Assembly (NCBI GenBank): GCA_030848705.1
Contig: CM061243.1
Location: forward strand, 10,255,044-10,319,043
From: Heracleum sosnowskyi
Lineage: Eukaryota > Streptophyta > Magnoliopsida > Apiales > Apiaceae
DNA: 64,000 nt
Direction of reading: 5' to 3'
Part shown: piece after piece, positions 11,488 to 23,400 of the stretch
How positions within the stretch are numbered: the stretch's first letter is position 1
How the letters are laid out: the number at the start of each line of letters is the position of its first letter
Program-made: the position numbers and the translations under genes
Notes under the pieces: model-generated
What the model was told of the DNA's origin: nothing
Database searches by the model: none
What the model saw: only the letters and a program-made list of their open reading frames with translations

Positions 11488-11669
11488 TGATAAAATATAG
11501 GGAGAAGAGAGAAAAGTAATATATTATTATAATAGACTTGTTATCGACTACAATAAAGAGGAGACTTATATAGCCAATAACTAAACAATAATAAAGTAAA
11601 TTGTCCTAACAAAGGAAACTATTACAATAACGGAACTATCCAATAATAATATTATTATATATGTTAAGA
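11488..11669 (-). repeat. TRIM 5' LTR (minus orientation)
   Basis: Begins TGATAAAATATAGGG on the + strand, adjacent to GCTCTGATACCA, the complement of the tRNA-iMet primer site. It ends TATGTTAAGA, where the other copy has TATGTTAACA, so the terminal CA has one substitution. Confidence 0.88.
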
Positions 11670-11840
11670 TTATGTAGATGGGAAGTGGGTGTGCTATGTT
11701 CACAAAACAAATGAAATAAAAGTACTTGGTCTCCAGAAGACAACGTCGGTAAAGTATTCAATTATACGACTAGCCTTATGTTTCTTGAAGGAATGGAGCC
11801 GATGCACCATGTCGATCCTGTATTTTGGAAACAACAAAGT

Positions 11841-12455
11841 TAGGGATGGGCATTGGGTCACTTCTGGGCCGGGGAGTGTTATCCCCGCACCCACCCTGAT
11901 CCCCGAACGTAGATTTTTCTACTCCCGATCCCTGCCCCTAACGGGAAAAGGGGATCCCTGCGAGGAATCGAAGAATTTATTTTTATTTATTCTAAAAAAT
12001 TGTAAATTATGGATAATGTTTTCTAATATTAATTCACATGATAAATCATAATATTTATTTTTATTTTTATTTTAAAATAATATTTTAAACCTTAATTTGG
12101 ATTAAATTTTATTTATAATAGGCAAACTTATATTATTATAATTAAATTATACCATATTATGTAAATTTTAAATTATTCAGTGGATAAAAAATTTAAAATT
12201 GTAACGTTACATGTATATATTCTTGATAATTTATTTAATTTACATGTAAAAAATAATTAGTTTTGAAAAAAATAGGGTTCGAGCAGCGGGGACGAGGATC
12301 GGGGCGGGGAGACCCTAATCCCCGACCCCCAAAATTTTCATATATTTGTCCCCGATTCTCATCCCATACCCCAAAAAATCCCCGATTTCCCTCCCCGCCG
12401 ATTCCCCGATCCGAACGGATCGGGATCAGCAGGGCAAGGAGAATGCTCATCCCTA
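11841..12455. mobile_element. Non-autonomous hAT-like element
   Basis: Terminal inverted repeats TAGGGATGGGCATT and, reversed, TAGGGATGAGCATT. The flanks AACAAAGT (11833-11840) and AACAAAGG (12456-12463) form an 8-bp duplication with one mismatch, typical of hAT. The ends are GC-rich with repeated CCCCGA motifs and the centre is AT-rich. No transposase. It sits in the 3' end of the F-box pseudogene. Confidence 0.82.
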
Positions 12456-12511
12456 AACAAAGGTGCAGTAATTCAATTCTTTCTCTCTTCTTTTTTGTCT
12501 TTTTTTTGTGA

Positions 12512-13209
12512 ATTCATCTCTTTTGTTCTCCAGGTATATATTTAAGATCTAAGATTCCCTACATTTTACATACAGATCAGAAAATGTAGAATCTCAATTC
12601 AGTTTTTACATCATGAGAACAAATGAAAGTTGCTAAAGTCATTGTATTATGTGTTGGGAACAGTGATTCAACATTGGAGTATTTTAGATTCCATGCTCTT
12701 ATTTAATACGTATCTCATTCAACATTTGTGAACACGTAAATCAAGTATACGACTATCTTTGCATTTGAAAATTTTAATTTGTCAAATTCTTGCACTACTC
12801 CAATAGTTGAATGTGAAATTTCACTTCCGTTAAAGGAAAATTTTATAAGCTCAATTGTTATAAAACTACATGAGTTTATGTACGTACCATAAATAGGTAA
12901 CCTTGCAACAATGTTAATGATAAAAATGATAAAAATGTTACAAGGTTCACATAATTAAGGCAGGATCAATCCTAAGATTTGATCCCAACACTTTGCAAGT
13001 CTAGGATCAGTAAAAAATGAGTACCGAAAAGAAAAACAACTACAATAACATCGTTTAATGAAAGTTACAAGTTCGTGGGTTACCAAAAATTTTTTTACTA
13101 AGTTCACGAAGACAGATGAGCAGAAATCAGGGGAGAGAGGAAAAGGAGTTGAAAATAAAAAATTACTTTTGTTATGCACTTTCTCTGTTTCAAAATACAA
13201 GTTCGTATG
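12512..13209. other. Gene-free interval
   Basis: AT-rich sequence after the F-box tail. I see no coding frame or clear repeat boundary on either strand. Confidence 0.4.
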
Positions 13210-13396
13210 TTAAAAAAAATTTATTCACAAAAAGAAAATTCAAATTTATTTTAATATTTTTTATTATTTAAAAGTGTTTAACTATTTTAACATGCCTAGC
13301 TACTTAATTTTTTAACAAATATAACTAATAAAATATTAAAAAGTAAATAATAAAACAAGAATTAACAATCCGTGCATCGCACGAGTTTTAAGCTAG
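13210..13396 (+). mobile_element. Helitron type A, 3' fragment
   Basis: Ends with CCGTGCATCGCACGAGTTTT then AAGCTAG followed by T. The preceding sequence (ACTATTTTAACATGCCTA...) matches the 3' part of the complete type A copies. The 5' half is absent. Confidence 0.72.
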
Positions 13397-13815
13397 TAAT
13401 AATAATACTCATAATTTAACTACTATTCCTTCAAAAAAGTATTTACTTATTATAGAACGAACTAAGATACTGAAAAAAAAATTGAGCTCATGATTATTTT
13501 TCTGAAATAATGTAATTTTTCATTTTAGATAGCTATATACAAATACTAGTTTACTAAGACGCGCTTCACAACGGATTTATAATAATTTCTCAAATTTTTT
13601 GTAAAAAATATTTTACAAAATATGTTTTTAAATTAAATAATATTTCTAACATAAAATTAAGAATTCTTTTGAATCTCCATTTAGTCTTGTTCATTTACCG
13701 AAATTTTGAACAAATATAGAAAAGGACAATTGTTTAATATATTTCATTATTTTAATATTATATCAAATATTAGTATATTTATCACTTTATTTATCTCAAA
13801 ATTCATATTGTAACT

Positions 13816-14746
13816 TCTGTTTTTTTTGCCGAAAAAAGAAAAGACTTTTATTACTTCAAATCATTACATAAAATGGAAAGGAATTCCGGGTGGACATTTT
13901 CTTTTTCCCACTTACGATCAGCTAAAGAAGAGCTATAACTCGGTAGATAGTGAGCTACGCTATTCGCAGATCGTTTTACAAATCTTAACATCACGTTTTT
14001 ATCCTGCAAATCCACTAGAAGCTGCCTGCACTCATCTACCAGTCTACCCACATAAGAAAGTGTGGCATATGAGCTTCGAATCCATTGAACCATCACCAGG
14101 CAGTCCGTCTCTACTACCACATCATGTTGCTGCTTCTGTTTTACCCAGCTCAAGGCTTCGCGGATCCCCATTGCTTCAACTGCTTCTCGACTGACCATGC
14201 ATTAATAACATCTAGACATTGCTTCAACCAAATCTCCGTTGTGATCTCGAACGACTTGAGCATGACTGTACCTGTTTATGTTACTAAAAAGTGCCACGTC
14301 AGTATTGATCTTAACTCTATTACACGTTGGAGCTTGCCAAGTTACTCGACCATCTTCAGGGAGGATATATCCTAAAGAATTATCAAAAGTTTTATCTTGG
14401 ACGAATTGACATTGGTTAAGGACGGACAATGCTGACTGAACTACCTCTGAAGCTGTTAAACATTTTTGAGACCAAACTAAATCGTTACGATTCTTCCACA
14501 ACATCCAACAAAGCATAACTGAGACTATGGTTGAGGTCTTGTTACTCTGATCAAATACCAACTGAAGCCAGTCCCCAAAGGATTGATATTCACCTGTTAT
14601 CGCGGGAAGAGCTGCTGTAGACCTGCAATTTTCTGCAAATGGGCAAACCACTAAAGAGTGCAAGATAGACTTTGCATCTCCGTTACAAACTGGGCACGTA
14701 CTATTAACACGAACTTGCTTAATACGAAGGAAGTCCATGGTGGGAT
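13816..14746 (-). mobile_element. 5'-truncated LINE (non-LTR retrotransposon)
   Basis: Inserted in the surrounding Helitron. The sister copy at 16475-16515 reads continuously through the site (tccaacttatattttaaaataac). On the minus strand it encodes a zinc-binding reverse-transcriptase tail plus RNase H and ends with CTTTTTTCGGCAAAAAAAA, a short poly(A) tail at 13819-13826. The upstream ORFs are missing, as expected for target-primed insertion with 5' truncation. The exact target duplication was not resolved. Confidence 0.75.
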
Positions 14747-14750
14747 ATAA
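13851..14750 (-). pseudogene. LINE reverse-transcriptase zinc-binding and RNase H domains, one in-frame stop
   Basis: The minus frame starts inside the truncated element. It shows a zinc-binding segment (CPVCNGDAKSILHSLVVCPF) and then an RNase H domain, with first acidic residue in KINTDVALF, Glu in VEAMGIREALSWV, second Asp in VVVETDCLVMVQ, and the conserved tail RSANSVAHYL. A TAA at 14202-14204 interrupts one otherwise continuous frame of about 300 codons, and the frame ends at 13851. The RNase H would degrade the RNA strand during retrotransposition. Dead copy: no RT palm and a stop codon. Confidence 0.82.
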
Positions 14751-17402
14751 CATCAATATTAAATTCTAGCATATAATATACTCTGAATCGCTCTCTTATT
14801 AAACATGTTTCCTCTTAATGACCCGCTTTCTCGTTGTTACCAAATTTAAACATATAACAAACTAATTACTAAATATATTTAATCATTTATTAATCAATTT
14901 TAATATATCATAAAATTTAATTTATTTTTCAAAAATCAAAATTTTATTGTTTAAAATATAGTTACACGAGAAAATAAATAAAAAGAAAATAAGATTTCTA
15001 TATTTTATTTTATAGAAACTTGCATTTTCTTTAAGTATTATCGTCTATATAAATTAAAGGATAAAACTTCAAAAAAAATGATTTCTAATGTAAATGTAAA
15101 ACATATAGATAAATTAAACGTGGGTTTGTTTACAAAATAATTATGAGAACATAATTTCTAATAATTTTTTTAGGAGAATATAAATATGATTATCTGATTA
15201 CAAGATAAATTTTAGAACTTTAAGAAAAAAAAATATGAGAATATTAAGATGGTAACTTTGAGTTCAAAAGAAAGTTTAATAAAATATAATTTTACTTGTA
15301 GATAAATTTTAGGAAATATTATGATAGTAATTAAGAAATTTTATGAGAATATAAGGTAATTAATGATTTCATTACTAAAGATTTAAAAGGCAGTCTAGAT
15401 ATTTTCTACTCAAATTGGCTGGCACCTCTCAAATCGTTTCCTTTATTATTTTCCTCAATTAAAAGATAGTAAAAAATAAATTTGTAAATAAATTGGACTC
15501 GTAGAGTAAGTTTAGGAGAATATTAACATAGTATACTTTAATTGTTTCCTCCATTAGAAGATAGTAGGAAGGAATAAGTAAATAAATTGAACTTAAAGAG
15601 AAAATTTAGGGAAATATTAACATAACATATTTAGATTCCTTCCTTGAAAGATAGTATATTAAAGAAATTAGTAAATAATTTGAATTAGTAGAGAATGTTT
15701 AGGAGAATATTAACATAGTATATTAAATTGAGAATTTATCTAATTTTATAAATGTAAGAATATTAAAATTGTATATTTAGTTTTCTCCATTAGTAAAGAT
15801 CTAAAAGGCAATTGAGATAGTTTCTAATAGTAAAATTAGGAGAATATTAAAATTGTATATTTAGTTTCCTCCATTAGCAAAGATTTTACAAGCAAGAATA
15901 TTAAAATTATATATTTAGTTTCCTCCATTACTAAAGATTTGAAAGGCAAAATTAGTAAAATTGTATATTTACACTACACCATAGATCGCATATTGCAACA
16001 ACACAAATATATTGCCTTAAAACCTATATTTGTTGTCGTAGATTTTATTGCAACGAATGTGCAAAATTTCAGCGTTGCATCCGTCCCTGTTGCAATAGAG
16101 TCATTTAGCAACTATTTGAGCACCATACAGCAACATTAAAAATCATTGCAATAAATGCATATGACAACATTTTATAGTCTTCAGCAACATTCAAAAATCA
16201 CTAGTTTACTAAGCCGCGCTTCGCAGCGGCTCTGTTGTAATTTTTATAAATTTTTTCTGAAAAATATTTTACAAAATATATTTTTAGCTCAAATAATAAT
16301 TCTAACATTAAATTAAGGTTTCTTTTAAATTCTCCATTTTGTCTTGGTCATTTAATGAAATTTAGAATAAATATAGAAAATGACAATTGTTTATTATTTT
16401 TCATTATTCTAATATTGTATCAAATATCAGTTTATTTATCACAATTTCTATTTTTCTTTAAATTCATATTCCAACTTATATTTTAAAATAACATAACATC
16501 AAAGCTAAATTCTAGCATATAATATGTTCCTCCTAATGAATCGGTCTCTCGTTAAACATATTTCCTCCCAATGATTCATTTTCTCATTATTACCAAATCT
16601 AAATAGACGATAAAATAATTTACTAATTAATTACATCATCTATTAATCAATCTCATTATATCATAAAATTTAATTTAAATATTTTTAAGATTTTAATTTT
16701 TATTGTTTAAGATATACGTACTCAAGAAAAAAAAATGAAAATAAAATAAGACTTCCATATTTTTATTTTGTTTTATATAAATTTGCATTTTCTTTACGTA
16801 TTATTTTTTATATAAATTATAACTCATGGTTTTAGATTTCGGAAATCAGAACAAATCGGTTGAGATACCGTATAGCGATTTATCGGATCGGAACAAAAAT
16901 CGGAAATTTTTTAATATTTTTAATATATTTAATATATTAATATTATATATAATATAATAAATCATTTAAAAATAATTCATAGCAATATATCGGATTTCAA
17001 AAATCGAATCGGTCAAATATTTTTAAACGATAAATCGGTGATTTATCGGAGATTTTTAAAAAATCGAACGATTTTTAGAACACTAATATAAGATAAAAAA
17101 AATAATTTTTAATATATACTACAGATTAAATGCACAATTAGTAAGATTGAGAGAGCTTAATAGTTAAATAAATAAAAATATTCAAACAATTTTTACCCTC
17201 AATAATTTGTATAATGCATATCCGATCCGCTAATGTAGGGAGGACATATTCTTCGTTTCCTACTTGGTAGTCTCAGTTTTTGACTTCCTGCCAATGAGAC
17301 ATTGTGATCCTTCATCGTAATACACTGTAGAAGTGTAGAGAGAAATATAAAACGGTAACATCGAGTTAATAATACAAACAGAAGTGATATAGTACTTGCA
17401 CA

Positions 17403-18048
17403 TAGGGCCGATCATTCGGTTAATTCGGTTTAAAAACCGAACCGAATTAGAAAAACCGAAAATCTGAAATATCGATTTTGTGAAACCGAACCGAACCGAA
17501 ATAATTCGGTTTTTTGGTTCGGTTTATAAAAAAACCGAAATTTAAAAACATTTTTTTAAAAAATTATTAATTATTATTAAATAGTAACATTATTTATAAT
17601 CAATTACCTTTTCAACTAAAATACATGGTTTTTTCAAACAAAATTCCCGTTTTTCTAAAAAAATACAGAGAATTACACTTTTTCAACTAAAACATGTTAC
17701 TTTTTCTATTTTTCCGTACTTAAATACTTTCTTTTTCAAAAATATCACGGACAAATCCTTACTTATTTATTTTAATACCTATTAAAACATAAAAGTAACA
17801 ATTATTACAAACAATATGTGCATCGCACGAGTTTTAAGCTAATATATATATAATTTTAAAAAACATATAAAAATATTTCGGTTTTTAACCGAACCATAAT
17901 TCTGAAAACCGAACCGAACCGATTTTATTTCGGTTTAATCCGAAATACCGAAATAACCGAAATTTTTGAAAAAACTCAATCCAAACCGGACCGAAATATT
18001 TCGGTTCGGATCGGTTTTTCGGTTTCGGTTCGGTTTTGCTCAGCCCTA
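17403..18048. mobile_element. Non-autonomous hAT-like element
   Basis: The ends TAGGGCCGATCATTCGG and, reversed, TAGGGCTGAGCAAAACCG carry long inverted AACCGAACCG arrays. An exact 8-bp target duplication CTTGCACA lies at 17395-17402 and 18049-18056. A Helitron fragment (about 17545-17842) interrupts it. Confidence 0.88.
17545..17842 (+). mobile_element. Helitron type A fragment inside the hAT element
   Basis: Shares ordered blocks with the complete type A copies (CAATTACCTTTTCAACTAAAA, then AAAATATCACGGACAAATCC). It ends GTGCATCGCACGAGTTTTAA then GCTAA, a CTRR-class terminus. The left boundary is approximate. Confidence 0.68.
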
Positions 18049-18361
18049 CTTGCACATATGTATTACACACATAATACGTTAATATATTTTCACACGAGTG
18101 ATTTTAACAAAATTTTACACATCTATCTTAGATGTTTCCGTTCAACACCTAGCCATAATTACTGAGTTTTTTTTTCTACATGCAACCAAATAAACAGTAC
18201 AAAAAGTTAAGTAATTAAATAGACTTCACTATCTTTTGCATAATTAATATTGCCTGTAACATATGCGGCCAAACCTTAAGATAATAATCTTTTAAACTTT
18301 AAAAAGATCATAAAATCACCAAAGCAAAAAATTAGACCATAAAGAACACATGTAATTTTAT

Positions 18362-18547
18362 AGTAACATGTTCTTTAAAAATAAATTGAAAGAAAATTAT
18401 GAAGACATATAAAAAAACCTGCAAAAAAGATTATTCAAAAGATTAAAATATCAAAGTAACATGTTCTTTAAAAATAAATTGAAAGAAAATTACGAAGACA
18501 TATAAAAAAACCTGCAAAAAAGATTATTCAAAAGATTAAAATATCAA
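18362..18547 (+). repeat. 93-bp tandem duplication
   Basis: Units 18362-18454 and 18455-18547 both start AGTAACATGTTCTTTAAAA and are nearly identical, so the duplication is recent. Confidence 0.9.
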
Positions 18548-18795
18548 ACAGAACATGAAGAACAACTAAAAGGATAATCATGCACTCATAAAGCTAAACC
18601 CTGCATAAATAAAAAGTTAATTAGTACACAAATAACTGTAAATCCTGCGAAGACATCCTACGCTGCGGAAAAAAAATCATGTTCTCTCGCCATATGCTGA
18701 TGTTTGATTATATACTATATTTGATGGGCTTATATCCAAATTGATCTAAATTATTTTTTAATTTTCTTCTCTAAAAAATAGGATCTAAAGATTTT

Positions 18796-19493
18796 AAAAG
18801 TTTTTAAATGTAAAAATATTAAGAAAGAAATTATTAAAATTAAGAAAATAGTAAGAGGATAAATTTTAGTAAGAAGGAAATTAAAAATTTATCGAATATT
18901 ATAAAAGCAAAATTGTTAAAATTGTATATTTAGTTTCCTCCTTTAGTAAAGATTTAAAATACTATTGAGATATTTTCTAATAAAAAATTTAGGACAATAT
19001 CACAAGAATCTTAAAATTATATATTTAGTTTTCTTCATTTGTAAAGATATTAAAGGCAAAAATATTAAAATTGAGATATTTTCCAATTTTTAACATTAAT
19101 TATTCAAAAATTTGAGAAAATTAGAAAAATAGATCGAAGCGATTTGAGAGGCGCCACATCACCGTCCTCGTCTTCTCCTTTATATAAGTATATTGATTTA
19201 AAAGTTTTTAAATGTACAAATATTAAGAAAGAAATTATTAAAATTAAGAAAATAGTAAGAGGATAAATTTTAGTAAGAAGGAACTTAAAAATTTATCGAA
19301 TATTATAAAAGCAAAATTGTTAAAATTGTATATTTAGTTTCCTCCTTTAGTAAAGATTTAAAATACTATTGAGATATTTTCTAATAAAAAATTTAGGACA
19401 ATATCACAAGAATCTTAAAATTATATATTTAGTTTTCTTTATTTGTAAAGATATTAAAAGCAAAAATATTAAAATTGAGATATTTTTGTTTTG

Positions 19494-19495
<2 letters not shown>
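18796..19495. repeat. About 400-bp direct duplication of Helitron 5' sequence
   Basis: Sequence from AAAAGTTTTTAAATGTA at 18796 recurs from 19200 (offset 404) through the GTATATTTAGTTTCCTCC region. The first unit includes a full Helitron 5' end (to 19196); the second stops at a (TA)n run. Confidence 0.8.

Positions 19496-19552
<57 letters not shown>
19494..19552. repeat. (TA)n microsatellite
   Basis: Almost pure TA dinucleotides of nearly 60 bp; further TA runs are at 19937-19950 and 20336-20372. Confidence 0.95.
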
Positions 19553-19553
<1 letters not shown>

Positions 19554-19556
<3 letters not shown>

Positions 19557-19936
19557 GGGTCCAGAGAGAACCATTATATCAAGAGAACCCTTCTAAGACC
19601 GTTGATATACTATAATATAATTAATGAATCTTAATAAAACACTAAAAAGAATCTTAATTATCAATTAAATTTATTATAAATAAATTTTATGTTGAAATAT
19701 ATTATAAAACATTTTATAGAATACTTAACAAGATCCTAATTTTAATATAATTATTAAAACACTTAAAAGAATCTTATAAAATTATTAAAACACTTAAAAG
19801 AATCTTAAAATACTAATAAAAGTATAATAGAAATTTTTTAAAACATATTAGTCGTTGGATGGTGTGGTAAATCAAGGGTGATTAGTTAGTTTTCTCGGTT
19901 CTCTCAGAAATATAGGTTCTCTCTGCATCTTTCCCC
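19554..19936. mobile_element. MITE-like element in a TA microsatellite
   Basis: The ends GGGTCCAGAGAGAACC and, reversed, GGGGAAAGATGCAGAGAGAACC form imperfect inverted repeats. Both sides are (TA)n. No coding capacity. The superfamily is not certain. Confidence 0.55.
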
Positions 19937-19950
19937 ATATATATATATAT

Positions 19951-20330
19951 AAATGGTCAGGTTCCACATAGAACCGCTTTAGTATTAGAACCTTAGAACT
20001 ATTTAGTAGCACGTTGTAATTTTTATAATATTTTAATTATTATCAATTATTTTTTGACATAATTATTTCTTTAAAACATATTATAATGATTAAGTACATA
20101 TTGGGTTACATGAAAATTTATTTATTTTTTTAAAAAATTATGTATTTTAGAGGGAAAAAAATTAGTGTGTGCTGCAGAAGTACATCATACTGTACAAAAT
20201 TGTGTGTTACAGCAAAATTAAAGATATTGTGTACTGTAGCAGAACACATAGATCTTAGTCGTTGATTACACAAAATCTATGATATATATTAGTTCTAAGT
20301 TCTAACTTAAAATAAGGTTCTAATTTGAAC

Positions 20331-20335
<5 letters not shown>
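19951..20335. mobile_element. Second MITE-like element in a TA microsatellite
   Basis: The left end GGTCAGGTTCCACATAGAACC and, reversed, the right end TAGTTAGGTTCAAATTAGAACC form imperfect inverted repeats flanked by TA runs. It lies directly beside the previous element. Confidence 0.55.
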
Positions 20336-20372
<37 letters not shown>

Positions 20373-20377
<5 letters not shown>

Positions 20378-21440
20378 TCTAGATCGTTCAATCAAAAATT
20401 ACAATTATACCTTCAGAGCTATTAAAATCTTCACTACCTCCAAATCTACTCCCATTAAGAAAAAAATCAAAAAATATGAACAAACATCCTTTTTGTTGTT
20501 GGGAGAATTTTTTATTAATAATGATCTCTTTTTGTCAAAACAAATAACAACAAAAACAACAACCTCTTTCTTTAAAAAAAAAGAAAAAGTAATGACCTTT
20601 TATCAATGTTTCTTATTCTTGTATGACTTTTGTTATAGATGCACCGACTTATTGAATTTTGTTAAAAATGCACACACTAAATAAATTCTTCAGTCGAATA
20701 AATCTTAACATGATATTTTCGAAATACATACACTATAAATTTATTAATATACAATTTTTATCTTTGAATTTTCGTGTATGAATTACAGAAAATATTTTAC
20801 TAAAAGATATAATATTTTCTCATAAAAATTAGAGCAATAACTATCTAAACGTTAAAAAACAATGATAAAATTTGTTTTTGAAGACATGATGAATTCTCCA
20901 CTTTCGAGTAACCTTGTATACAGGTGTATCAACTTTTAACTATAAATTCAAAACTAATAACGTACACACATAAACATATAAATCAATTCATAACTGAATG
21001 TACATGAAAATCACATTGCTCGGCCTATTATTTTAAGTGATTAACTGATGAATCCCCCTCATTATTAATCCATGTCTTAACTCAATCAACACTAATAGCA
21101 AATAACTTGTCTTGTCAAAGATTTTAATATGATCCCGCATTAGGATACAAACAAACGTAATAAGATAAATAACATAAAGGAAAAAGTCTCATACTCATGT
21201 ACTCATATACACACTTTTAACATGAACAAACAAAAAAGTAAAGAAGAACAATGTTGACAACAAAAATTGCAGTAGACAATTAACACAGTTTAGGTGTATA
21301 TTTATACTATTAATTAGCTGTTTGTATGAAAGTATTAAAGATAATTAATTATTTATCAAGTAATTACTTAATTTCTTATGCAAGACCGATCTAATTTCTT
21401 AACTTCTTATTTATCAATATGTTCTTGTATTTTCTATTAT
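20373..21440. other. Gene-free AT-rich interval
   Basis: No recognisable gene or element boundary. The frame at 20325-20684 starts in a TA microsatellite and is low-complexity, so I do not count it as a gene. Confidence 0.4.
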
Positions 21441-22380
21441 ATTACATTAAAAAAGAAAGTTTAGGAGAGCAGAATGTTAAGATGGTAATTTCATTTGAAA
21501 AGAAATATTATGAGAATATCTAGATAATAATAAAGGGAAGTTCCAAATAATGTAAAGTAATACATTTTTTTTTAATTTAGATATTTGAAGTCAAGAATAT
21601 TATAATTGAATATTTAGTTTCCTCTATTTGTAATATTTAGTTTCCTCCATTAGTAAAGATCTATTGTATATTTACTTTCTCCGTTAATAGAGATTTTAAA
21701 TGCAAGAATATTATATTTACTTTCCTCCATTATTAGAGATTTTAAATGCAAGAATATTGAAATTGTATATTTAGTTTCCTCCATTAGTAAATATTTAAAA
21801 GGTAATTGAGATTTTTTCGAATTTTTAATATTATTAATTCAAAAAATTGAGAAAATTAGAAAAATAGAACAAAGCGATCTAAGAGCGCCACCTCACCGTC
21901 CCCGTCTTCTCCTTTTTAAAAACAATTTAAAATATGTTTCTAATAAATAAAGTAAATAATTATATTTCTTACATAATTTTAAATTTCTTTTGAATTTTCC
22001 ATTTCATCTTAGTCATTCACTAAAAATTTGAATAAATACAAAAGAACAATGGGTTTAATATTTTAATATAATCTCATATATTATTCTATTTATCACGATT
22101 TTTATTTTTCTCGAAATTGAAATTCCAAATTATATTTTAAATTGCATGATATATTATTGTTAAATTCTAGCATATAGTACGCTAGCTTCTTCTAATAAAC
22201 GTCCTCTTTTTAAATATGTTCTTTCCTAGTGAGACGTTTTTTCATTGTTATCAAATCTAATCTAATAAATAATATATTAATCTACTAAATAAATTATATT
22301 ATCAATTAATCAACTTCATGATATCAAAAAAAAATTGATTTAAATATTTTAAAGATTAATTTAATTAATTTTAGAACTTG
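21441..22380 (-). mobile_element. Truncated Helitron type B copies joined end to end
   Basis: 21441-21918 is the 5' half of the family in reverse (GTTTCCTCCATTAGTAAA, then GGCGATCT-like and CGCCACCTCACCGTCC). It joins directly at about 21920 to a body segment lacking the CTAG end and stem-loop; the segment matches 16300-16600. Confidence 0.6.
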
Positions 22381-22935
22381 TATTTCAAATATATAAGGGG
22401 GTGAATATATTATCAGTTTACTTGATTATCTTCAGTTTGAATCAATTTTTACTTGTAGCTTAATATTTTATGTTGTATGAAAAGTATTGTGAAAAAAAAC
22501 AAACACACAAACTAACTTTCAATCTAATTTTTTATTAGATTCAAAGATGCTACTACAGACTCTGAATATCAGAGAGTATTCTCAGATTCGTTTTTTTTTT
22601 CCAGAGAAATTGTCTTGAAATTACAAGTAAAAAATTTAACAACAAAAGCTTTGAGACTGCATACTTATAACATGTACACAGCTTACAATTACAAAAGTAG
22701 TAACAAACGAAAAGATTGTCAAACTCGGTCTATACTATTTTTTGGTGAAAATGGCATCATGTGAATTTCTCAATATTAAATATCACTTAAAAAGATTACT
22801 ATATTTTTATATTATATTATATTATATTTAATATTATATTAAACGGTATGTGAATTTTAATATTTAATATTAAAAAGATTGTACTTTGGTGATTATAAAT
22901 TTATTTAGAAGTGATTAGAATTTGATTTGTGAAAG

Positions 22936-23400
22936 TTTACTAAGCTGCGCTTTGCAGCGGAATTATAATATTTGTCTAATTTTTATAAAAATATTTTACT
23001 CAGCATAACTTTAAATAAAATAAATAAATAATTTATTTAATATAGCTGTAAAGATTCATTTGGATTTTTATTCATTCACCGAAATTTTGAATAAATAGAA
23101 AAAATGTCAATTATTGAATATTTTCATTATTTTAATTTTATCTCAAGTATTATTATATTTATCGCCATTTTTATTTTTTCTCAAAATTCAATTTTCAACT
23201 TATATTTTAAAATAATACAATACATAGTATAAAATCAAAGTTTAGGTGAATATAACGTAACTCCACTTGAAGAAAAACTTTAGGAAAATATTAAGATGGT
23301 AATTTGATTCATGTAGAAAGTTTAGAAAAATATAAGATAATTAAGATATTTTCTGTTTATTAATTTAAAATTTTGAGCAAATTAGAACAATAAATTCACA
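22936..23400 (-). mobile_element. Helitron type B copy lacking CTAG
   Basis: GTTTACTAAGCTGCGCTTTG followed by CAGCGGAATTATAATA is the reversed 3' stem-loop. The CTAG is missing and the 5' end is lost. Confidence 0.6.

Larger units (their letters stand above)
10475..11669 (-). mobile_element. TRIM/small LTR retrotransposon carrying plastid DNA
   Basis: Two direct repeats of about 180 bp (10475-10653 and 11488-11669) bound a 0.83-kb interior. On the minus strand the right LTR ends ...TTTTATCA and is followed at once by TGGTATCAGAGC, the classic initiator-Met tRNA primer site. The left LTR is preceded by the polypurine tract TTTGAGGGGGGA. The target duplication TTATG is present at 10470-10474 and 11670-11674. 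No gag or pol is present. The interior holds a plastid ndhF fragment. The insertion lies inside the F-box pseudogene, and removing it rejoins the F-box protein reading ...IVFYVDGKWV. Confidence 0.92.
9483..12511 (+). pseudogene. F-box protein pseudogene, split by two transposons
   Basis: The start at 9483 gives a typical plant F-box (LPEDII..RLPVKS..RFLSVSKSWKSL..DPKFIKNHL), a substrate-adaptor domain of SCF ubiquitin ligases. The frame stops at 9687-9689. Downstream segments in shifting frames still read as an F-box-associated domain: NGLFCI and FILWNPTIRQVKKI near 9820-9910, LPMRPSSKVSSVIVNEVPY near 10120-10177, and GCFKNREIVFYV near 10440-10475. The last segment is cut by the TRIM and resumes after 11669 as VDGKWVCYVHKTNEIKVLGLQK. 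SLMFLEGMEPMHHVDPVFWKQQ follows in another frame up to the hAT insertion at 11841, whose first three bases supply a TAG. The gene tail continues after 12455. Clearly dead; frameshifts predate or accompany the insertions. Confidence 0.85.

Noticed and set aside
12235..12511. Frames of 71-82 codons in the hAT element's right end
   Set aside because: CCCCGA-rich terminal repeats generate Pro/Arg/Gly-rich frames on both strands; only the last few codons belong to the F-box tail.
17885..18070. 61-codon frame inside the hAT element
   Set aside because: Translation is a repeat of the AACCGAACCG terminal array, not a protein.
20325..20684. 119-codon frame beginning in a TA microsatellite
   Set aside because: Starts with an alternating Ile-Tyr run from (TA)n and continues in low-complexity Lys/Phe-rich sequence.
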